Shown here piece after piece: positions 56,525 to 64,000 of a stretch of DNA of 64,000 nucleotides; position 1 is the first letter of the stretch, and the number at the start of each line of letters is the position of its first letter. The position numbers and the translations under genes are program-made. The notes beneath the pieces were generated by a model, which was not told the origin of the DNA, did no database searches, and saw nothing but the letters and a program-made list of their open reading frames with translations. The DNA is from Rhodobacterales bacterium 52_120_T64 (GTDB taxonomy: Bacteria; Pseudomonadota; Alphaproteobacteria; Rhodobacterales; Rhodobacteraceae): positions 44,658 through 108,657 of the forward strand of contig MABA01000018.1 in the NCBI GenBank assembly GCA_002162875.1. Reading direction: 5' to 3'.

Positions 56525-57673
56525 TTAAACAGTACTTGCGCCACCCAGAATGGCCGTAACTTGACTGGACAGAACACCGCCGTTGCCATGTGCTACCGCC
56601 AGCTCAACTCCGTCAAGCTGAAGCCCCGGCGCATCGCCCCGTATCTGGCGCGCAGCCTCGATAATGGTGAAAATACCGTACATACCGGGATGAACACAGG
56701 AAAGCCCGCCACCATTGGTATTCACCGCCAAACTGCCACCCGGTGCGATATTTCCGTTCGACACAAACGCGCCGCCTTCGCCTTTTTCGCAAAACCCGAG
56801 GTCTTCCAGAAACAGGATCGTGTTGATTGTGAAGGCGTCGTAAAGCTCCACCACATCAATATCCGCAGGTGTAACGCCGGCCATAGCAAAGGCTCGCTTG
56901 CCGGATTCACGCGCCGCAGTGGTGGTGTAATCCTTCATCTGCGAGATTTGCCGATGGCTACTTTCCGCCGCTGCTCCCAACACATAAACTGGCGCATTGG
57001 GGAAATCTTTGGCGCGATCTGCACGCACCAGAACAATTGCGCCGCCGCCGTCTGTTACCAGACAACAATCCAACTTGGTTAACGGATCACCGACCATACG
57101 CGAGGCCAGAACATCCTCTCGGGTTAACGCATCACGCATAAATGCCTCGGGGTTATGGCTGGCCCAAGCGCGCGCCGCAACGGCCACATCGGCCAGATTC
57201 TCGCGCGTGGTGCCATATTCATACATGTGCCGCGCCGCTGCCAACGCGTACCCAGAAATCGGGTAGCGCGGACTGTACAGCCCCTCGTAAGGTGGCAGTT
57301 TCGAAGCCGTCACCAGCTTGCCCGATGCCGTGCGCTGGTTCGAGCCATAACAAATCAGTGCCACATCACACAGCCCCGCCTCAAGCGCCATCGTCGCCGA
57401 GGTCAGGTAATTCACAAAAGACGACCCGCCTGTCATCGTGCCATCAATGTAGCGTGGCGTAATGCCCAGATATTCTGCTGCCATCAACGCTGGCATGCTG
57501 TCTTCCATCATGGTGCAAAACAGCCCGTCAACATCGCTTAGATTCAGACCAGCATCACTAAGCGCCGCCAACGACGATTGCGCCATGATGTCGTATGCGC
57601 TTTGACCGTGTGCCTCGCCAAAACCGGCATGTCCCACACCCACAATCGCGGATTTTCCTCGTAGATCAGTCAT
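56525..57673 (-). CDS. thiolase-like protein without catalytic Cys (Ltp2-like aldolase)
   Basis: A 382-residue SCP-x/thiolase-fold protein. At the place of the nucleophilic Cys it has Met80 in GTMTGGSS, and the HDCF motif of thiolases is ELYDAF (Tyr278); Y332 in HPGMYG is also present. This pattern is that of the steroid side-chain retro-aldolase Ltp2/Sal1, which acts with a DUF35 partner. The start overlaps the DUF35 stop (TAATG), strongly supporting a complex. It probably cleaves a 3-hydroxyacyl-CoA at a hindered carbon. Confidence 0.88.
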   Translation of the reverse strand: MTDLRGKSAIVGVGHAGFGEAHGQSAYDIMAQSSLAALSDAGLNLSDVDGLFCTMMEDSMPALMAAEYLGITPRYIDGTMTGGSSFVNYLTSATMALEAGLCDVALICYGSNQRTASGKLVTASKLPPYEGLYSPRYPISGYALAAARHMYEYGTTRENLADVAVAARAWASHNPEAFMRDALTREDVLASRMVGDPLTKLDCCLVTDGGGAIVLVRADRAKDFPNAPVYVLGAAAESSHRQISQMKDYTTTAARESGKRAFAMAGVTPADIDVVELYDAFTINTILFLEDLGFCEKGEGGAFVSNGNIAPGGSLAVNTNGGGLSCVHPGMYGIFTIIEAARQIRGDAPGLQLDGVELAVAHGNGGVLSSQVTAILGGASTV

Positions 57674-58053
57674 TATTCTGCCCCCGCCGGTTTGCATAAT
57701 ACGGCAGGCGTGCCGTTAATTTCGCCCACGAATGCCGTGATCGCCAATCCGATTTTTACTTCCACCGGAAGAATTCCGTCAACGCGACTCATCATGCGAA
57801 CGCCCTCAGTCAGTTCGATCATGCAAACATTGTAATCGCCGCCGCTTTCAGGTCTGCGCCGCACTGTCGTAGTGGTATGCACCTCGCCCTTGCCCGAGGC
57901 TGGTTGCCAGGTCAGCTTGATGCTTCCGCAATGCGGGCAGTGCACACGCGGGAAAAAATGAAACCTGTCACAATCCCTACATTTCGGAAGATTGATCTCT
58001 CCGTTTGCCAGCCCTTGCCGGAAATATGCGTCCGGTCCCAGTTCGTTTACCAT
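57673..58053 (-). CDS. DUF35 OB-fold/zinc-ribbon partner of the thiolase-like protein
   Basis: A 126-residue protein with a four-Cys zinc ribbon (C25, C28, C39, C42 in CRDC and CPHC) followed by an OB fold (GKGEVHTTTTVRR). In steroid degraders this domain binds CoA ester substrate and partners Ltp2. It is the first gene of the minus-strand operon 58053-54513, with operator F upstream. A shorter length than ChsH2 shows that it is the DUF35 part alone, with the MaoC unit separate. Confidence 0.9.
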   Translation of the reverse strand: MVNELGPDAYFRQGLANGEINLPKCRDCDRFHFFPRVHCPHCGSIKLTWQPASGKGEVHTTTTVRRRPESGGDYNVCMIELTEGVRMMSRVDGILPVEVKIGLAITAFVGEINGTPAVLCKPAGAE

Positions 58054-58106
58054 GTTGCTCTCCTTATGCCAGTTCGGCAGGATACGAATCTACGTTGACC
58101 TTATTT

Positions 58107-58120
58107 CTAACAGACGTTAG
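58107..58120. promoter_or_regulatory. putative regulon operator F (CTAACAGACGTTAG)
   Basis: A palindromic 14-mer between the divergent DUF35 gene (start 58053) and CoA-transferase gene (start 58170). The outer five bases on each side match the set exactly. Confidence 0.65.
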
Positions 58121-58169
58121 ATTTATTGCAACTCCTCTAAGTCAATCAACAACGGCGAGCACAAAACCG

Positions 58170-59336
58170 ATGAGCACTACCCCCCCCCGCGCCCTGACAG
58201 GTATCAAGATTATTGACATGACTTCTGTCGTGTTCGGTCCGCTGGCCACGCAGATGCTTGGCGACCTGGGGGCCGATGTTATTAAAGTCGAAAGCCCCGA
58301 TGGTGATATGCTGCGGGCGGTTATACCGTATCAAAACCCGGGTATGGGCGCCGCCTTTCTGGGGACGAACCGCAATAAACGCAGCGTCGTTCTGGATTTA
58401 AAAACCCCCGAAGGCCGTGAACAATTGCTTGCGCTGCTGAAAGACGCCGATGTGTTTGTTTCCAGCATCCGCCCCAACGCCCTTGCACGATTGTCGCTGT
58501 CGCCGGAAGTCTTGCGCGAGTTGAACCCCAAGTTGATCACTGTAGCGGCTGTCGGGTTCGGCTCTGACGGACCATATGCCGATAAGCCCGCCTATGACGA
58601 CTCTGTGCAATCGGTTTCGGGCATGGCCGGACTTACCACCATGCAAAACCCCGATAACCCTCCAGCATATGCCCCGACCATCATCGCTGACAAACTTGGT
58701 GGTGTGACCGCCGCCCACGCAATCACGACCGCGCTTTTCCACCGCGAGCGCACAGGTGAAGCCCAGCATGTCGAGGTGCCGATGTTTGAAACTCTCGCCT
58801 CGTTTCTGCTAGTGGAACACATGGCCGCTGCGACCTTTGAAGACGAGCCGCAAAGTTTCGGTTACAAACGCATGCTGGTCCCCCATCGCCGCCCCGTGCA
58901 AACCAAGGACGGCTATATTACCATTCTGCCCTATTCAAACGCCCAATGGGCAAGATTTTTCACCGCCGTCGGGCGCGAGGAAATGCTGGATCACCCTTGG
59001 GTTACCAGCATGGATGAACGCAGCGCCAACATCGGTGGAATCTACGACATGGTCGCGCAGATCGCGCCCGAACGCACTACCGCCGACTGGATTACCCTGA
59101 TGGAAAAAGCTGACATTCCCGCCATGCCGGTTCGCTCGCTAAAAGACTTGCCACAAGACCCGCATCTGGCCGCCACCGGATTTTTCCAGCAAATCGACCA
59201 CCCGACCGAAGGTCCGATCTGGACAACCAAGCCAGCGGTTAAATATTCGGCTACACCTGCGCGCTACGATATTGCGCCAGTGCCAAAGCTTGGCGAACAC
59301 AATGAAGACATCCTGAACAAACCTAAACTTGAATAA
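58170..59336 (+). CDS. class III CoA-transferase (CaiB/BaiF family)
   Basis: A 388-residue protein; the ATG at 58170 gives the normal N-terminus (ALTGIKIIDMTSVVFGP). VDLKTPEGRE and AVGFGSDGPYADKPAYD are family segments, and the Asp in TIIADKLGG is at the catalytic position. It could load CoA on a carboxylic acid intermediate. It diverges from the DUF35/aldolase operon with operator F between. It is convergent with the nitroreductase gene. Confidence 0.9.
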   Translation: MSTTPPRALTGIKIIDMTSVVFGPLATQMLGDLGADVIKVESPDGDMLRAVIPYQNPGMGAAFLGTNRNKRSVVLDLKTPEGREQLLALLKDADVFVSSIRPNALARLSLSPEVLRELNPKLITVAAVGFGSDGPYADKPAYDDSVQSVSGMAGLTTMQNPDNPPAYAPTIIADKLGGVTAAHAITTALFHRERTGEAQHVEVPMFETLASFLLVEHMAAATFEDEPQSFGYKRMLVPHRRPVQTKDGYITILPYSNAQWARFFTAVGREEMLDHPWVTSMDERSANIGGIYDMVAQIAPERTTADWITLMEKADIPAMPVRSLKDLPQDPHLAATGFFQQIDHPTEGPIWTTKPAVKYSATPARYDIAPVPKLGEHNEDILNKPKLE

Positions 59337-59339
59337 CCC

Positions 59340-60059
59340 TTAGGTGTTCTCCAGAACATTAACAAAGCGTGTGAAAGCGTCTGCCGGTTCGCGGTCTGGG
59401 GAAAAATGGTTCTCGGGCGCTGTCATATCGGCAAAGCCGAGCGCCACACCACACACCACCATCTCGCCCGCTGGAATCGCCAGCCGCTTTTGGATGATCT
59501 TGTGGAAGCCGGCGAAGGCCTGCTGCGGGCAGGTGTCCAGCCCCTTGCCCCGCGCGGCCAACATCAGGTTTTGCAAAAACAGCCCGATATCCAGCCAGGA
59601 TCCCAGCTCTAATCCGCGGTCAATGGTGATGAAAATCCCGACCGGCGCGTCAAAAAACTTGAAATTACGCGCATGCTGCGCCTGCATCTTGTCCTTTTCG
59701 CCCTTCGCAATCCCCAGCGTCCCGTAAAGCCCCCAACCAGTGGCCCGTCGCCGTGCCAGATAAGGCTCGCCCCAAGGATCGGGCGCGTAGGCGTATTCTT
59801 CATCGTATTGATCGCCAGCCAGAAACGCTGCAACTATTTCGTCGCACAGTTGTTCGCGCACTTCCCCCCTTGCAACATATGCCCTCCACGGCTGCGTATT
59901 CGTCCCGCTTGGCGCGCGTGCCGCCAAGGTCAGAATTTCGCGGATCGTTTCATCCTCCACCGGATCAGACAAGAACGCGCGGATCGAGCGGCGCGAAGCA
60001 ATCGCCCCCTCCACAGTTGAGGGTGGCTGGTGTCGATCGGTGTTTGTTTCTTTAGTCAT
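59340..60059 (-). CDS. nitroreductase-family flavoprotein
   Basis: A 239-residue FMN protein. AIASRRSIRAF, AARAPSGTNTQPW and the C-terminal GVALGFAD are the nitroreductase (NfnB/RutE-like) marks. These reduce nitro-compounds, quinones or enoates. The ATG at 60059 is preferred over TTG at 60062. It lies 40 bases after the hydratase and likely belongs to the same minus-strand unit, although its role in the pathway is unclear. Confidence 0.88.
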   Translation of the reverse strand: MTKETNTDRHQPPSTVEGAIASRRSIRAFLSDPVEDETIREILTLAARAPSGTNTQPWRAYVARGEVREQLCDEIVAAFLAGDQYDEEYAYAPDPWGEPYLARRRATGWGLYGTLGIAKGEKDKMQAQHARNFKFFDAPVGIFITIDRGLELGSWLDIGLFLQNLMLAARGKGLDTCPQQAFAGFHKIIQKRLAIPAGEMVVCGVALGFADMTAPENHFSPDREPADAFTRFVNVLENT

Positions 60060-60099
60060 CAAAATTCTCGTTTTGTCTAGCGTTTCTACTTAGCCTTGC

Positions 60100-60948
60100 T
60101 CACTCCAACACAAGCCTGCCCAGCATGTTTGGTGCGGGCGAACTATCCGAAGTCCACAGCTCGAATCCATCATCGGTTTCGCGCGCGTTCAACATCAACG
60201 GCTCGCCCATGAACAGCGGACGCAGACCCCGATACCGAAAGGATTTCAACCTTCGCCCGTTCCCCAATCGCCCACCATATTGCAACATAAGCGAGGCCTG
60301 AAGCGGGCCGTGCACCACCAAATCAGGATAGCCTTCGACGCTGCGCGCATAGTCCTGATCGTAGTGAATACGGTGGCCGTTGAAGGTGATCGCCGAATAG
60401 CGGAACAGAAAAGTCGGGTTAATGTCCACGGCTTCCGTATGATCGGCTTGCGGGGCCTTGTTCGCATCGGCAACGCCCTGCGGTTTTTCCACCGGATTCA
60501 GATAGACTGCGTCCTGACGGTCGCGTATCGCAAGCCCCCGTTCAGTGAAGTATTCGTGCATGACCGTAACAAACACCATCGGGCCGGATTTGCCGTCTTT
60601 TCGGGTTATTCCGGTGATTTCAGACTGCCGCGTAACCCTGTCTCCCGCCTTTAGCGGGCTAACCATAGTAACCTCGCCACCAGCCCACATGCGCCGTTTC
60701 AGTGGAACGGGGGGCATAAATCCGCCTCGGTCGGGGTGCCCATCGGGGCCGAGTTTATCTGCCGGAACGGTCATAGGCGCAAGACACCAATGAATACCCA
60801 GCGGCGCACACCCTTCGGGCGAAAACCCGTGCGGCGCCACAGCCGCCTCGTATTCGGATACCAGACGATGGGTAAGAACATCTTCGACTTTCTCGCCACG
60901 CCCAAGCCACGTTGCGAGGTGATCCATATCCAGTGTTTCCGCTGTCAT
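60100..60948 (-). CDS. itaconyl/mesaconyl-C4-CoA hydratase-like FAS1/MaoC protein
   Basis: A 282-residue two-hot-dog protein: LGIHWCLAPMT and RMWAGGEVTM in the N-terminal unit, RYSAITFNGHRIHYDQDY at about 183-200 in the C-terminal unit. It resembles itaconyl-CoA hydratase (Ich/RipB) and mesaconyl-C4-CoA hydratase. It overlaps the CoA-transferase gene by four bases, and a CitE-like lyase is close by, which together match the known itaconate or mesaconate to citramalyl-CoA steps. Confidence 0.85.
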   Translation of the reverse strand: MTAETLDMDHLATWLGRGEKVEDVLTHRLVSEYEAAVAPHGFSPEGCAPLGIHWCLAPMTVPADKLGPDGHPDRGGFMPPVPLKRRMWAGGEVTMVSPLKAGDRVTRQSEITGITRKDGKSGPMVFVTVMHEYFTERGLAIRDRQDAVYLNPVEKPQGVADANKAPQADHTEAVDINPTFLFRYSAITFNGHRIHYDQDYARSVEGYPDLVVHGPLQASLMLQYGGRLGNGRRLKSFRYRGLRPLFMGEPLMLNARETDDGFELWTSDSSPAPNMLGRLVLE

Positions 60949-62054
60949 TCTTTAAACTCGGCTCTGATTTGTTGCGTATGTTCGCCGGATGTCGGCACGT
61001 TGACCGACTTGATTTCATCGCGCAGGGGCGAGGCCGTGACATTGGCCTTGCCCCCCGGTGTTTCGATCTCAATCCGGCGCAGCGCAGGATGGGTAGACAA
61101 ATCCGGCACCGTTGAAACATTCGCCCAGGGCAACTTGTTGGCTTTAAGCTTTTCGATCAACTGTTCTCGCGTCATGGTTTTGCAAATATCCGCAATGATC
61201 GCGGATAATTCCCCAACGTTGGCGACGCGGTCGGCATTGCTGGCAAACCGAGGGTCGTTGACCAGTTCGGGGCGCTGCAAAACACCTTCGGTAAGGCGCT
61301 CCCACTCTGCATGTTGCTGGCACACGATAACCACGTCGCCGTCCTTGCAACTGACCTTGCCGTAAGGCGCGATGATCGAATGCGCCAAACCCATGCGCGG
61401 CGTTTCACGGTCGCCGTAATCATAATGAAGTAACGGTACACACATCATATCGGCCATAGAATCGAACATTGAAATCTGGATCGCCTTGCCCTTGCCGGTG
61501 ATCCCGCGCTCGATCAGGGCCTCCAGAATGGCGGTATGAGCTGTCGCGCCGGTGGTGATGTCCGCCATTGAGACCCCGACCTTCACCGCCTCTTCGGGCG
61601 TTCCGGTAACGGCACAAACGCCGCTTTCTGCCTGTATCAGCATGTCATAGGCCAACCGGTCCGCATAACTGGAATCCGGATCATAGCCCGCGATATCAAC
61701 ACAAATCAGTTGCGGATATTTTTCGCACAGCTCTTGTGCATCCAACCCCAAACGTCCAGCGGCCCCCGGCGCGATGTTGCGAACGAACACATCGGCCTTG
61801 GCCACCATACGTTCCAACAAGGCGCGATCCTTTGCTTCCTTGATGTTCAGTTCAGTGCTTTCCTTGCCGCGGTTTAGCCATGCAAAATATGCGCTGGTGC
61901 CTTTTACGACACTGTCATAATGGCGGGCGGTCTCGCCGCCCAAACGTTCAATCTTGATAACACGCGCGCCTGCATCCGCCAGACGCACGGTGCAAAACGG
62001 GCCAGCAACAGCTTGCTCTAGTGCGATGACCAACAGGCCATTCAAAGGTAGCAT
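60945..62054 (-). CDS. class III CoA-transferase (dicarboxylate CoA-transferase-like)
   Basis: A 369-residue CaiB/BaiF protein. LLVIALEQAVAGPFCTVRLADAGARV and NIKEAKDRALLERM are family features, with Asp in VSMADITTG. With the hydratase and CitE-like gene it fits itaconate CoA-transferase (Ict) or mesaconyl-CoA transferase (Mct). It diverges from the GntR gene across a perfect palindrome, its likely control point. Confidence 0.88.
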   Translation of the reverse strand: MLPLNGLLVIALEQAVAGPFCTVRLADAGARVIKIERLGGETARHYDSVVKGTSAYFAWLNRGKESTELNIKEAKDRALLERMVAKADVFVRNIAPGAAGRLGLDAQELCEKYPQLICVDIAGYDPDSSYADRLAYDMLIQAESGVCAVTGTPEEAVKVGVSMADITTGATAHTAILEALIERGITGKGKAIQISMFDSMADMMCVPLLHYDYGDRETPRMGLAHSIIAPYGKVSCKDGDVVIVCQQHAEWERLTEGVLQRPELVNDPRFASNADRVANVGELSAIIADICKTMTREQLIEKLKANKLPWANVSTVPDLSTHPALRRIEIETPGGKANVTASPLRDEIKSVNVPTSGEHTQQIRAEFKE

Positions 62055-62124
62055 TTTATGTATCCTTAATAAGCCGGGCAGAGCCTGTGCATTCTAGTTA
62101 GCATTTCCTTACGACATGATATAC

Positions 62125-62140
62125 AAATGTCCGGACATTT
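62125..62140. promoter_or_regulatory. putative GntR operator (AAATGTCCGGACATTT)
   Basis: A perfect 16-bp palindrome in the 143-base space between the divergent CoA-transferase and GntR genes. It differs from the CTAAC-type sites, so this module is separately controlled. Confidence 0.65.
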
Positions 62141-62197
62141 AATCTAGTTGAAAGTTGGCCACCCTTTGTTGGGCATGCAGAAAGTAGAACACGAACC

Positions 62198-62968
62198 ATG
62201 AACAACACGGCCACCCCTACCCCACGCAATGAAAACGGCCCTCGTTATGCAGTGGTAGCACAGGCGTTGATCGATGAAATACTATCGGGCCGCTATCCGG
62301 TCGGCTCTAACCTGCCGACTGAAAATATGCTGTGCAAGCAGTTCAAAATCAGCCGACACACCACGCGCGAGGCTATCCGCCAGTTGCAAGAACTGGGGCT
62401 GGTGACACGCCGTGCCGGATTTGGCACCACCGTAAAATCAGACCGCCTTGTGCAACGCTATGTGCATGTGGGCGATACGGTTTCAGACCTATATCAATAC
62501 GCGCAGGACATCGTTCTAAGGGTGACGGATACCTCGGATATCGAAACAGACGCGCAAGCCGCCGCGTTGCTTGGGTGCAAACAGGGGCAGCGCTGGTTGA
62601 AACTGCACGGGTTGCGTGTTCGGAGCGGGGAAACATTGCCAATTTCCTTGACCGACATCCATATCCCCCACGCCTATCGGCAGGTGCAGGACGACATCGA
62701 AAATTTCGGGCAGCCGATTTATTCCCTCATCCAGAAACGCTTTGGTCTTGAACTCGCCGAGGTCCGTCAGCAAGTTTCCGCAACCACATTGCAACAACAC
62801 GAAGCCGAGGCATTGCTTGCCGATCAGGGCGCACCAGCGTTGCGGATTACACGCCACTACTATTCTGCAACGTCAGAATTGTTTGAAATATCGCTCAACC
62901 TTTATCCGGCAGAGCGGTTCACCTACTCAAACACGCTGCGTGTCGAAAACACCAGTTTGACGCCGTAA
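62198..62968 (+). CDS. GntR/HutC-family transcriptional regulator (UTRA domain)
   Basis: A 256-residue protein. The N-terminal winged helix (YPVGSNLPTENMLCKQF, SRHTTREAIRQLQELGLVTRR) occupies about 15-80; the C-terminal UTRA ligand domain follows. UTRA domains bind small effectors such as organic acids. It is co-oriented with the CitE-like gene and divergent from the CoA-transferase/hydratase genes, so it probably represses both until the substrate or a CoA ester is present. Confidence 0.92.
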   Translation: MNNTATPTPRNENGPRYAVVAQALIDEILSGRYPVGSNLPTENMLCKQFKISRHTTREAIRQLQELGLVTRRAGFGTTVKSDRLVQRYVHVGDTVSDLYQYAQDIVLRVTDTSDIETDAQAAALLGCKQGQRWLKLHGLRVRSGETLPISLTDIHIPHAYRQVQDDIENFGQPIYSLIQKRFGLELAEVRQQVSATTLQQHEAEALLADQGAPALRITRHYYSATSELFEISLNLYPAERFTYSNTLRVENTSLTP

Positions 62969-62979
62969 AGGAGACAGCC

Positions 62980-63804
62980 GTGAATTACTCATACCTATTT
63001 GTGCCGGGCGACCGCCCCGAACGATTTGACCGCGCCATCGCCAGCGGAGCTCATGCCATAGTGATCGACCTGGAGGATGCAGTGCAACCCCACGCCAAAG
63101 ATACCGCGCGGTCAAATATCGCGGTATGGCTGAAGAATGGTGGTAAAGCCGTGGTCCGTATCAACGGGTCCGATACACCATGGCACAATGACGACATTTC
63201 CCTGCTGGCAAGCCCCGGGATCCGCGCCGTGATGTTACCAAAAGCCGAGGACCCGAAAACGGTGGCCGCCTTTATTTCCGCACTACCTGCCCCATTACCC
63301 GTTATTGCGCTGATCGAAACGGCACGCGGACTTTGGAATATTGAAAATATAGTCGGAATTAAAGGCATTACCCAGCTAGGCTTTGGCTCCGTGGACTTTC
63401 AGCTCGACACTGGCATTGAGGATGAAAACGACGGACTGCTCTATGCGCGATCACAAATCGTGTTGGCCTCGGCAATGGCGGAACTGGCAAAACCGCTCGA
63501 CGGGGTCACCGTTGACCTCGGCAATATGCACAGGCTGGAACGGGACACCACACGCGCACGCGGGTTGGGCTTCGGTGGCAAAATGTGTATCCATCCCAGT
63601 CAAGTCCAGACGGTAAATCAGGGCCTCGCCCCCACTCCAGAAACTATTGCCTGGGCTGAACGTGTCGTAAACGCGGCCGATAAGACAGACATAAAGGGCG
63701 CGATCCGTCTGGACGGAAAAATGATCGACCGACCCGTAATCGAGCGGGCGCGGTTACTGTTGAAAGTAGAGGTTCGGGCGCAAAGTTTTCCGAAACCTGA
63801 TTAG
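62980..63804 (+). CDS. CitE-like CoA ester lyase (HpcH/HpaI aldolase family)
   Basis: A 274-residue TIM-barrel lyase. LFVPGDRPERF, VIDLEDAV, VRING, LPKAE, IET, FGSVDFQLDTG and CIHPSQV are the CitE/citramalyl-CoA/malyl-CoA lyase markers, including Glu and Asp Mg ligands. In itaconate breakdown such an enzyme splits citramalyl-CoA to acetyl-CoA and pyruvate. It starts 11 bases after the GntR gene. Confidence 0.9.
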   Translation: MNYSYLFVPGDRPERFDRAIASGAHAIVIDLEDAVQPHAKDTARSNIAVWLKNGGKAVVRINGSDTPWHNDDISLLASPGIRAVMLPKAEDPKTVAAFISALPAPLPVIALIETARGLWNIENIVGIKGITQLGFGSVDFQLDTGIEDENDGLLYARSQIVLASAMAELAKPLDGVTVDLGNMHRLERDTTRARGLGFGGKMCIHPSQVQTVNQGLAPTPETIAWAERVVNAADKTDIKGAIRLDGKMIDRPVIERARLLLKVEVRAQSFPKPD

Positions 63805-64000
63805 GTCTGAGTTGTGGAGGGATTTAGGCGCCCAAGCTCGCAAACTGATTGAACGGAGATATGAGGTCTGACTGAAACTGTTTCTTTCGGATAATAGAGA
63901 AGATTACCTTAATAGTGAAGTGGTTCTGCTTTTCCGAACAGGTTTGCGGCTGAGTTAAGGTGTATCGGGTTTGGTTATCATGCCGCTTTCATCATTTCTT
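63805..64000. other. window end, no gene supported
   Basis: The last 196 bases lack a convincing reading frame. A 21-codon frame (63806-63871) reads as a C-terminal tail (LWRDLGAQARKLIERRYEV) without a start, possibly the remnant of a lost gene. A gene may begin beyond the window. Confidence 0.4.

Noticed and set aside
62093..62101. TAGTTAGC before the GntR gene as a possible seventh regulon site
   Set aside because: No second arm at the right spacing; the perfect ATGTCCGGACAT palindrome nearby is a better candidate for local control.
63806..63871. Short open tail (LWRDLGAQARKLIERRYEV) at the window end as a transposase remnant
   Set aside because: Too short and without start; I could not tie it to any family.

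Overview
This 64 kb window reads as one continuous catabolic region from an alphaproteobacterium, most probably a member of the Rhodobacterales. That placement is inferred from the style of the proteins, the GC content (high 50s percent by eye) and the gene types; no rRNA or taxonomic marker is present. I see no tRNA, rRNA, CRISPR array or intact mobile element. Coding density is very high, and no gap longer than about 220 bases lacks a gene. Nearly every gene encodes an acyl-CoA enzyme: nine acyl-CoA dehydrogenases, six crotonases, five SDRs, four class III CoA-transferases, two AMP-forming acyl-CoA synthetases plus two PaaK-like proteins, two biotin-dependent acyl-CoA carboxylases, several hot-dog hydratases and thioesterases, an SCP-x thiolase, a thiolase-like aldolase with its DUF35 partner, an HMG-CoA-lyase-like and a citryl-CoA-lyase-like enzyme, ETF, a Liv-type ABC importer and a biotin transporter.

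Layout. (1) 2-4650, plus strand: the end of a methylcrotonyl/geranyl-type carboxylase operon (carboxyltransferase, hydratase, biotin carboxylase, acyl-CoA dehydrogenase), closed by a good intrinsic terminator. (2) 4872-10403: a separate redox module in which an HxlR regulator diverges from a DoxX, DODA-type dioxygenase, NmrA-like, GST, LLM monooxygenase, DUF5519 and DMT-transporter run. (3) 10408-17049, minus strand: two isovaleryl-type dehydrogenases, SDR, crotonase, two PaaI thioesterases and an acyl-CoA synthetase. (4) 17155-22064, plus: SCP-x thiolase, SDR, CoA-transferase, dehydrogenase, MaoC-like protein. (5) 22180-29865, plus: SDR and a complete Liv-type ABC importer with an acyl-CoA synthetase embedded in it. 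(6) 29965-33878, plus: two crotonases, etfBA, bioY. (7) 33930-35972, minus: a dienoyl-CoA-reductase-like flavoenzyme, divergent from (8) 36064-48915, plus: an eleven-gene operon around a second carboxylase with HMG-lyase-like and citryl-CoA-lyase-like enzymes. (9) 48933-58053, minus: two transcription units that resemble bacterial steroid side-chain gene sets (heteromeric dehydrogenase pair, MaoC, hydratase 2, thiolase-like aldolase plus DUF35). (10) 58170-63804: another CoA-transferase, then a nitroreductase, C5-dicarboxyl-CoA hydratase and CoA-transferase unit divergent from a GntR regulator and a CitE-like lyase, resembling an itaconate/mesaconate to citramalyl-CoA route.

The most striking feature is regulatory. 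A 14-bp palindrome, CTAAC-N4-GTTAG (commonest form CTAACATATGTTAG), occurs once at each of six lead promoters (about 15430, 17084, 22131, 36010, 54465 and 58113). It ties modules 3, 4, 5, 7, 8 and 9 and the CoA-transferase of module 10 into one probable regulon. No TetR-type regulator gene lies in the window.

Taken together the enzymes suggest uptake, CoA activation and beta-oxidation of a methyl-branched carboxylic acid, isoprenoid-like or steroid/alicyclic-like. Two known ways of getting past a beta-methyl block are present side by side: carboxylation followed by lyase cleavage, and retro-aldol cleavage by a thiolase-like aldolase. The substrate is an inference and cannot be read from sequence alone.
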